From an uncultured bacterium (GTDB lineage Bacteria > Actinomycetota > Actinomycetes > S36-B12), in the NCBI GenBank assembly GCA_903896585.1, contig CAITYI010000310.1, forward strand, positions 1 through 12,431: 12,431 nt of DNA, written 5' to 3'. The translations under genes and the position numbers were made by a program. The notes beneath the pieces were generated by a model that did no database searches, was not told the DNA's origin, and was given only the letters and a program-made list of their open reading frames with translations. Shown here piece by piece: positions 5,981-11,263 of the stretch. How positions within the stretch are numbered: the stretch's first letter is position 1; each line of letters begins with the position of its first letter.

Positions 5981-7087
5981 ATGAGCGAGAGACCCACTGA
6001 ACAGGTGATCCGATTGGACCCTAGAAACATGTGGCGTATTGGGTTCATTGCACTTGCAATAGTCGCCATTGGTCTACTGGCTCAATTTCTGATTGAAGAT
6101 GGCGGCGGAGTCTTTTTCATCATCTTGATGTCCTGGTTTGCCTCACTCGCCATGGAGCCCGCTGTCTCGCGATTGGCAAAGCGAATGAAACGCGGACTTG
6201 CCACCGGAATAGTCATGATCAGCGTGGTGGTATTTTTCGCCGTCTTCACTGCAACCTTCGGAAATCTCCTGTTTAACCAGATCGCAGAATTGATTCGCGC
6301 ACTACCCGCCCTGCTCGACAGCACAATTGCCTGGGTGAATCAACGAACCAATTCACAATATGAAATTGTGGATTTGTGGGAGCAACTTAATATCTCGCCT
6401 TCACAATCTGCGGTATACGCAACAACGGTTTTATCGGGTGTACTGGGAATCTTGGGCTCCTTAGCGCTGAGTTTTTTCAGCCTCTTTACTTTCGCCCTGT
6501 TCACTTTCTATCTTTCCGCCGATGCCCCACGCTTTCGACGCTACCTCACCTCGTTATTTGCCCCGAGATACCAGTCTTTAACGACTCAAATTTGGGACAC
6601 CACCGCGCTTAAAACGGGAAATTACGTTGCGGCACGCGTAATCCTCGCCGTGCTCAATGGCGGATCTAGTGCCATCGTCTTCTGGATAATTGGCATGCCT
6701 TCGTGGTTGGCACTAGGAATTTGGACCGGGCTGGTAGCTCAGTTTGTTCCCACTATTGGCACCTACATTGCGATTGTTCTGCCCGTTCTTGTTGGTTTAC
6801 TGAGTGGAAATCCCTGGATTGGCGTCATGGCACTCATCTGGGCCGTGATTTATCAACAGGTTGAGAATTTGACTCTCGAACCTCGGATTAGCGCTCGAGC
6901 TGTTAACGTGAACCCGGCGGTCGCATTCGCTTCCGTTATGTTGGGGGCTGCGCTCTTTGGCGTGGCCGGCGCCCTTCTTGCCATACCTGTCACCGCAATG
7001 GTCATAAGCCTGATCGATTCCAGACGTCTGCGCTACGAAGTTGTTGAAGAAGCACCCACCGCCCCGGATCCACCGAAAAAGGAATAG
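5981..7087 (+). CDS. AI-2E family (PF01594-type) transporter / UPF0118 membrane protein
   Basis: The 368-residue integral membrane protein has the AI-2E-family plan: a paired N-terminal hydrophobic block (about residues 18-37 and 43-59), a third helix at 71-93, a polar stretch with FNQIAEL, then a C-terminal block with four or more helices that contains the family's PTIGTYIA and the region around LEPRISARAVNVNPAVAF (GVAGALLAIPV follows). Family members export autoinducer-2 or act as sodium/proton antiporters; the substrate here is unknown and the AI-2 label should not be taken literally. Upstream in-frame starts at 5903 and 5951 exist, but ATG 5981 fits the family start and has TATCCT at the leaderless spacing. 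The heliorhodopsin starts 12 bases after its stop, which makes co-transcription very likely and raises the possibility that the two act together at the membrane. Confidence 0.9.
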   Translation: MSERPTEQVIRLDPRNMWRIGFIALAIVAIGLLAQFLIEDGGGVFFIILMSWFASLAMEPAVSRLAKRMKRGLATGIVMISVVVFFAVFTATFGNLLFNQIAELIRALPALLDSTIAWVNQRTNSQYEIVDLWEQLNISPSQSAVYATTVLSGVLGILGSLALSFFSLFTFALFTFYLSADAPRFRRYLTSLFAPRYQSLTTQIWDTTALKTGNYVAARVILAVLNGGSSAIVFWIIGMPSWLALGIWTGLVAQFVPTIGTYIAIVLPVLVGLLSGNPWIGVMALIWAVIYQQVENLTLEPRISARAVNVNPAVAFASVMLGAALFGVAGALLAIPVTAMVISLIDSRRLRYEVVEEAPTAPDPPKKE

Positions 7088-7099
7088 AGGAACACGATC

Positions 7100-7870
7100 G
7101 TGACAAAAGTATCTAAGCCAATCACCGACAAGAGCCTGCGCACGTGGAATATTGTTGCCGGATTCGCACACTTAGCGCAATTAATTCTGATTCTTGTCCT
7201 CGCGACCGACTTCACCCTGCCCGTGACCGCCACCTACATGGAAGGGCCTCCCGGAACTCCGCCCGGTGACACGGTCACCCTTTTTGACTCCCCGATCGCC
7301 TGGGGTGTTGCCCTGTTCTTTGGGCTTTCGGCACTGTTTCACTTCTTGGTAGCAAGCCCACTTTTCTTCAAGCGGTATATCGCCGGAATTAATCTCGACC
7401 ACAACTATTTCCGCTGGGTTGAGTACTCCATCAGTTCATCTGTCATGATCGTGTTGATTGCCCAAATCGTAGGGATCGCAGACGTTGCCGCCTTGATTGC
7501 GATCTTCGGTGTAAATGCATCCATGATCCTCTTTGGCTGGTTGCAAGAGAAGTATGAAAAGCCGGGCAGCGGCGGATTCCTGCCGTTCATATTTGGCTGT
7601 ATGACCGGAATTGTTCCCTGGATCATTATTGTGATTTTTGTCATTGCACCCGGGAGTACATCGGCTAACGAAGTTCCGCCGTTCGTTTACGGAATTATCA
7701 TTTCGCTGTTTATCTTCTTCAACTCATTTGCCCTCATCCAGTACTTGCAGTACAAGCAGATCGGCAAGTTTGCAAATTACCGCTACGGCGAACGCTGGTA
7801 CATCATTTTGAGTTTGGTGGCCAAGAGCCTGCTTGCTTGGCAGGTATTTGCCGGGACTCTTGCCCCATAA
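7100..7870 (+). CDS. Heliorhodopsin
   Basis: The 256-residue seven-helix protein matches the actinobacterial heliorhodopsin 48C12 nearly throughout, notably FRWVEYSISSSVMIVLIAQ (104-122), IFGVNASMILFGWLQEKY, APGSTS and SLVAKS. By remembered alignment, K242 is the retinal Schiff-base lysine, E108 the counterion, and H24 and H81 the active-site histidines; S238 matches the conserved serine near the lysine. The A-B loop (about 40-65) matches the extracellular beta-strand element of the family. Heliorhodopsins sit inverted relative to type 1 rhodopsins, with the N-terminus inside, have slow photocycles and no established pumping activity; roles in light sensing and in binding cytoplasmic enzymes such as glutamine synthetase have been proposed. 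The GTG start has an AGAGG Shine-Dalgarno (7086-7090). It is probably co-transcribed with the AI-2E-family gene and the small peptide that follows. Confidence 0.97.
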   Translation: MTKVSKPITDKSLRTWNIVAGFAHLAQLILILVLATDFTLPVTATYMEGPPGTPPGDTVTLFDSPIAWGVALFFGLSALFHFLVASPLFFKRYIAGINLDHNYFRWVEYSISSSVMIVLIAQIVGIADVAALIAIFGVNASMILFGWLQEKYEKPGSGGFLPFIFGCMTGIVPWIIIVIFVIAPGSTSANEVPPFVYGIIISLFIFFNSFALIQYLQYKQIGKFANYRYGERWYIILSLVAKSLLAWQVFAGTLAP

Positions 7871-7902
7871 GAGTTAATTCCACGACTGAGTAGGGGGAAC
7901 TC

Positions 7903-8022
7903 ATGTCTGATAATTCACCGCAGCGAAACGTTGTTGCATTTGGTGCGAGTATTTTGCTTGGGCCGATCATGGTGTGGGCCGGATTCTTGGACCTCACCGA
8001 GGCTTCTCGGGGCAGTTCCTGA
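7903..8022 (+). CDS. Small predicted single-span membrane peptide (39 residues) downstream of heliorhodopsin
   Basis: An ATG at 7903 follows AGGGGGAA (7892-7899), the strongest Shine-Dalgarno in the window, and opens a 39-codon frame ending in TGA at 8020-8022. The product has a short polar N-terminus (MSDNSPQR), a hydrophobic stretch over residues 10-29 that could span the membrane once, and a polar tail (DLTEASRGSS). I do not recognise it. It lies 32 bases after the heliorhodopsin stop on the same strand and ends 18 bases before the converging methyltransferase gene, so it fits as the last gene of the AI-2E/heliorhodopsin operon. It could be a partner of the rhodopsin, a membrane peptide of other function, or the truncated remnant of a longer gene; no continuing frame supporting the last option is evident. 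Confidence 0.6.
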   Translation: MSDNSPQRNVVAFGASILLGPIMVWAGFLDLTEASRGSS

Positions 8023-8040
8023 GGTGTCCCTGCAATTGAC

Positions 8041-8877
8041 CTACGAGCTCGGTGTGCGGGCGTACACCAAGAATGCCGAGCACAGGAATAGACCCCGCCA
8101 CCCTGATTCCTCACTTTCTAGCGCCATGGACTGCATGCGGAATTCCCGGGGATCAATGGACTCCTGTGAAGGCATGAAGGCGTGATAGTGAAAAGGAATT
8201 ATCTCAATGTCGAGGAAACCCAATCGCTGAAATACTTTCTCGACTTCAAACGGATTATGAAACGCAGATGTGGCCGGACCTGGCTTGGTAACGTCTATCC
8301 GCTCTGCAAGCGCCTTGTCCATGATCTCTCGACTTGCACTAGATACGCCATTCAGTAGATCATCGATAATGAATTCGCGCGTGTACCGATTAAAAGTAAA
8401 GAGCGAGAAAAGACTATTTCGGAACTCGATGGCAACATGTCCCCCTGGACGAACCAGACCGGACATGTTCAGCAAAACTGCATCAGTATTTTTCACATGC
8501 GGGAGCACGCCCATGGCCACCAGTGCATCAAACTCGCCAGCACCAACTAAATCAATGTACGAGTCGGGTATTTCAATGTCAGCTTCAATGAATGAATGCG
8601 GGTCTTGACCAAACTCCTGAGCCCGCTCACGCGATTCCACCACCAACTCTGGCTTGATATCAAAGCCCGACATGCGAATTCCTTCGGCGGTAAATACTGG
8701 GATCGCACTTCCATGCCCGACTCCAACCTCCACGAGGCTGGAAACCCCACCTAAAGAGAATCTTTCCCGGACTGAAATAAACGCGAAATGATTGGCGGGA
8801 TAACCAATTTCAGGATCTGAAAATGTCTCGATTTCCTGCTGCACGTGCTGCTGTGATTTTTCTAGATCTAGTGACAT
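8041..8877 (-). CDS. Class I SAM-dependent methyltransferase
   Basis: The 278-residue protein has a Rossmann-type methyltransferase core: motif I as LVEVGVGHGS (48-57), the acidic residue of motif II in GFDIKPE (D73), EADIE (98-102), a FDALVAMGVLPHV strand (117-129), and VRPGGHVAIEFRN (142-154). About 35 residues precede the core. The C-terminal part (about 160-278), with NRYTREF and several aromatic and histidine residues, probably forms the acceptor side. The substrate is not known; an EFRN-type motif after motif III recalls methyltransferases of surface sugar pathways, but this is only an impression. The start is nine bases after the kinase stop, yet a promoter-like TTGAGG-N17-TAACAT precedes it, so it may be transcribed alone as well as from the upstream operon. 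It converges on the small peptide gene. Confidence 0.88.
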   Translation of the reverse strand: MSLDLEKSQQHVQQEIETFSDPEIGYPANHFAFISVRERFSLGGVSSLVEVGVGHGSAIPVFTAEGIRMSGFDIKPELVVESRERAQEFGQDPHSFIEADIEIPDSYIDLVGAGEFDALVAMGVLPHVKNTDAVLLNMSGLVRPGGHVAIEFRNSLFSLFTFNRYTREFIIDDLLNGVSSASREIMDKALAERIDVTKPGPATSAFHNPFEVEKVFQRLGFLDIEIIPFHYHAFMPSQESIDPREFRMQSMALESEESGWRGLFLCSAFLVYARTPSS

Positions 8878-8883
8878 GTTGAG

Positions 8884-8912
8884 ATGTTACCTGAGTGATT
8901 TGGGTGCCTCAA
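8884..8912 (-). promoter_or_regulatory. Putative promoter for the methyltransferase, TTGAGG-N17-TAACAT
   Basis: On the minus strand TTGAGG (8907-8912) is followed, after exactly 17 bases, by TAACAT (8884-8889), which ends six bases before the ATG at 8877. It is the best two-part promoter match in the window. The -35 lies inside the 3' end of the kinase gene, and the last three bases of the -10 region on the plus coordinate (8887-8889) are the kinase stop codon. Confidence 0.6.
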
Positions 8913-9966
8913 TCAGTGCCTGCGCCCTGGAAATCAACATGGATGCCACGGCTCCATAGCCAGCGAATTGTGGATTCGTGGTGGCACCCGAGGAATAACG
9001 TGCCCAGATCTGCTGCACAATTACCGCGAGTCGGAATAGTCCATAGACCTCATAAAACAACCAGTTATTTCGTAATGACTCTTGTACCTCTGGCGTCATG
9101 GATCCTGAGTATCGCTGAACCACTTCCGATCTCGTGAGCATGCCAGGAACATCGGTCGGCTGTAACCGAAGGATCTTGAATTCGGGGGTGTCATCTGCCT
9201 GAACCCAGTACGCCATGGCTGCTCCAAGATCCATGCATGGATCTCCCACGGTGGCCATTTCCCAATCCAAAATCCCAATGATTTCTGCGCTGCTATTCAC
9301 GACCAGATTGTCAAAGCGCCAATCACCGTGAATGAGGACATGGGCTACATCGGGGGGCTGATTCGTGTCCAGCCACTGCATGATGGTTTCAGCGTCAGGG
9401 ACATCGGGAGTTCTCGCAGCTCGGTACCTTTGTGACCAACCTGATATTTGTCGAGCGACATAGCCAGGGCCCTTATCTAATTCCACTAACCCGGTCCGGT
9501 GGATATCAACCATGTGTAGCGCAGCCAGTGAATCAATCATTGACACACAAAGCGTGCGCACACTCTGAGCATCAGGACAAATGTCCGCTGGGACATTGTG
9601 CGCAATGATGTTTCCAGGAATGTACTCCATCAGATAAAACTCTCGCCCTAGAACTCCGTGGTCATTGCAGTAACCAATAACTTCTGGTGCCTGCGGGAGG
9701 AGGGGTGCCAGCGCAGTGAGTACTCGGGCCTCCCGGCCCATGTCGTGAGCACTCGCCGCCTTTGTGCCATGTGGTGGGGTGCGCATGACCCACTGCCGCC
9801 CTGATGAATCCGAAATTAGGTAGGTGAGATTGCTTGCGCCACCCTTAAATTGCTGGGCTTGAAGCTCACCCGTGAATGCAATTCCTTGTCCGTTCATCCA
9901 CTGCTCTAAAGCAGCTAGGTCAAAGGCGTCTTCTGCTCGGACCTCGATTATTCGATCGGTCACCAT
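8887..9966 (-). CDS. APH-fold phosphotransferase, ACAD10/ACAD11 kinase-domain type
   Basis: The 359-residue cytoplasmic kinase has a glycine-containing loop (KGGASNLTYLI, 41-51), the VMRTPP strand, E79 in GREARVL, the hinge region LMEYIPG (112-118), the catalytic loop HGDWRFDN (213-220; D215 catalytic, N220 metal-binding) and the magnesium-binding DWE (234-236) in ILDWEMATVGDP. This is the subgroup found as the N-terminal part of eukaryotic ACAD10/ACAD11 and as the LvaA-type kinases of levulinate catabolism, which phosphorylate the 4-hydroxyl of 4-hydroxyacyl-CoAs. The gene for an ACAD of the matching type lies 19 bases upstream on the same strand, which strongly supports that role over antibiotic resistance. 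Exact chain length is unknown. There is no TANNNT box or clear Shine-Dalgarno before the ATG, so it relies on the upstream transcript. Confidence 0.9.
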   Translation of the reverse strand: MVTDRIIEVRAEDAFDLAALEQWMNGQGIAFTGELQAQQFKGGASNLTYLISDSSGRQWVMRTPPHGTKAASAHDMGREARVLTALAPLLPQAPEVIGYCNDHGVLGREFYLMEYIPGNIIAHNVPADICPDAQSVRTLCVSMIDSLAALHMVDIHRTGLVELDKGPGYVARQISGWSQRYRAARTPDVPDAETIMQWLDTNQPPDVAHVLIHGDWRFDNLVVNSSAEIIGILDWEMATVGDPCMDLGAAMAYWVQADDTPEFKILRLQPTDVPGMLTRSEVVQRYSGSMTPEVQESLRNNWLFYEVYGLFRLAVIVQQIWARYSSGATTNPQFAGYGAVASMLISRAQALIEAPKSLR

Positions 9967-9985
9967 GCTCGGGCGCTAACTAAAT

Positions 9986-11197
9986 TCACGCTTGGGCTCG
10001 ACGGATCTCGTTTCGCGCAATATCGCGGAGGTGCACTTCATCTGGACCATCGGCGAAACGAAGTGAGCGAATTCCGGCATACATGCGAGGCAGCGGGGTA
10101 TCCGGCCCAATTCCTCCGCCCCCAAAGGACTGAATGGCTCGGTCAACAACTGCGAGTGCCGCACGCGGCGCCACAACTTTGATAGATGCAATTTCTGTTC
10201 GTGCCGCTTTGGCGCCATATTGCTCGATCATCCAGGCAGCTTTGAGGGTGAGTAAGCGCGCCTGATCAATATCAATCCGAGACTCGGCAATCCACTGTTG
10301 AATTACCCCTTGATTAATGAGCGGTTCACCAAAAACCTCACGTTTTGAGGTGCGGTCAATCATCATGGCTAATGCCCGCTCTGCAATTCCAAGGGTCCGC
10401 ATGCAATGGTGAATCCGACCGGGTCCAAGGCGTGCTTGGGCAATTGCAAAACCGCTCCCCTCCTCTCCCAAGAGATTGTCGGCAGGAACGCGAACATTGT
10501 CGAAGTTCACCTCCCCATGGCCGTGTTGGTCTTGGTAGCCGAAAGTACTGAGATCTCGAATTCGAGTAACACCGGGTGAATCAACGGGAACGAGAATCAT
10601 GGACTGCTGCAAGTGGGGTCGTGCCTCTGGATCGGTCTTGCCCATGACAATCATGACCGCGCAACGAGGATCCATGACTCCAGTGGTCCACCACTTGCGG
10701 CCATTGAGAACATATTCGTTGCCATCACGGGTAATCGATAATTGAATATTCGTGGCGTCAGATGAACCAACATCCGGTTCTGTCATGGCAAATGCTGACC
10801 GAATTCGCCCTTCGGTTAATGGAACCAGCCACTTCTCCTTCTGGGCATCTGTGCCAAACATGGAAAGGACCTCCATGTTCCCCGTGTCCGGCGCCGCGCA
10901 ATTGATCGCCTCAGGCGCAATGTCAATGGACCAGCCGGTCTTTTCAGCAATGTAGGCATAATCAACAGCACCCAATCCATCTGAGAGTGACGGAAGAAAT
11001 AGATTCCACAGGCCCTGAGCACGCGCCTTGACCTTCAATTCCTCGATAACAGGCGGCACAGTATTCAACTCGCCCGCTGCAATCAGTTCTATCCGTTGCC
11101 GCTCATAAATAGGTTCGGCTGGGAAAATTTCTGACTCCATGAATGAGTCCAGATCCTTGAGAAGCTGCTCGCCACGTGGGCTAAGTCCTAGTTGCAT
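9986..11197 (-). CDS. Acyl-CoA dehydrogenase family protein, ACAD10/11-like
   Basis: The 403-residue flavoprotein has the usual three-part ACAD fold. Visible motifs, numbered from ATG 11197: the FAD/substrate segment FAMTEPDVGSSDATN (136-150), LNGRKWWTTG (164-173), the beta-domain VPVDSPGV, GRIHHCMRTLGIAERAL (260-276), KREVFGEPLI, QSFGGGG (356-362) and FADGPDEVH (381-389). In the last motif D383 occupies the place of the catalytic glutamate of medium-chain enzymes, as is usual in the ACAD10/11 subgroup. With the adjacent kinase it would act on phosphorylated 4-hydroxyacyl-CoA, eliminating phosphate on the way to a beta-oxidation substrate. A TTG at 11215 would add six residues; ATG is preferred. 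At the leaderless spacing the hexamer is AAAGAT, which keeps only the A and final T of TANNNT, so initiation is less certain here. It diverges from the MMPL gene. Confidence 0.93.
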   Translation of the reverse strand: MQLGLSPRGEQLLKDLDSFMESEIFPAEPIYERQRIELIAAGELNTVPPVIEELKVKARAQGLWNLFLPSLSDGLGAVDYAYIAEKTGWSIDIAPEAINCAAPDTGNMEVLSMFGTDAQKEKWLVPLTEGRIRSAFAMTEPDVGSSDATNIQLSITRDGNEYVLNGRKWWTTGVMDPRCAVMIVMGKTDPEARPHLQQSMILVPVDSPGVTRIRDLSTFGYQDQHGHGEVNFDNVRVPADNLLGEEGSGFAIAQARLGPGRIHHCMRTLGIAERALAMMIDRTSKREVFGEPLINQGVIQQWIAESRIDIDQARLLTLKAAWMIEQYGAKAARTEIASIKVVAPRAALAVVDRAIQSFGGGGIGPDTPLPRMYAGIRSLRFADGPDEVHLRDIARNEIRRAQA

Positions 11198-11226
11198 GTG
11201 CCCATCTTTGCGCAAAGCGAGATTGC

Positions 11227-11257
11227 TTGGGTACCTGATGCCCGAGATCGGTAAGTT
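11227..11257 (+). promoter_or_regulatory. Putative promoter for leaderless MMPL mRNA (TAAGTT -10)
   Basis: TAAGTT (11252-11257) ends six bases before ATG 11264 and no Shine-Dalgarno is present. A TTGGGT at 11227-11232 lies 19 bases upstream, at the long end of usable spacing, so the -35 assignment is weak. The 66-base gap must also hold the acyl-CoA dehydrogenase promoter on the other strand. Confidence 0.5.
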
Positions 11258-11263
11258 TTGCTC

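Noticed and set aside
7100..7870. Rhodopsin as a proteorhodopsin/actinorhodopsin-type proton pump
   Set aside because: It has the heliorhodopsin sequence pattern (WVEYS counterion region, SLVAKS lysine helix) and none of the pump-type motifs on helix C.
7856..7874. Intrinsic terminator after heliorhodopsin (ACTCTT/AAGAGT hairpin)
   Set aside because: The stem is weak, spans the stop codon and is not followed by a T-run, and a well-supported small gene follows.
7931..8185. Plus-strand frame of 84 codons overlapping the small peptide and the methyltransferase end
   Set aside because: It runs out of frame through the small peptide and antisense through conserved methyltransferase sequence, has no Shine-Dalgarno, and its product has no plausible fold.
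8887..9966. Aminoglycoside-resistance phosphotransferase
   Set aside because: The APH fold is present, but subgroup motifs and the adjacent ACAD10/11-like dehydrogenase favour an acyl-CoA kinase.
11218..11249. Direct repeat CGAGAT in the gap between the dehydrogenase and MMPL genes
   Set aside because: Six bases repeated once at 26-base spacing is expected by chance in a region this size.
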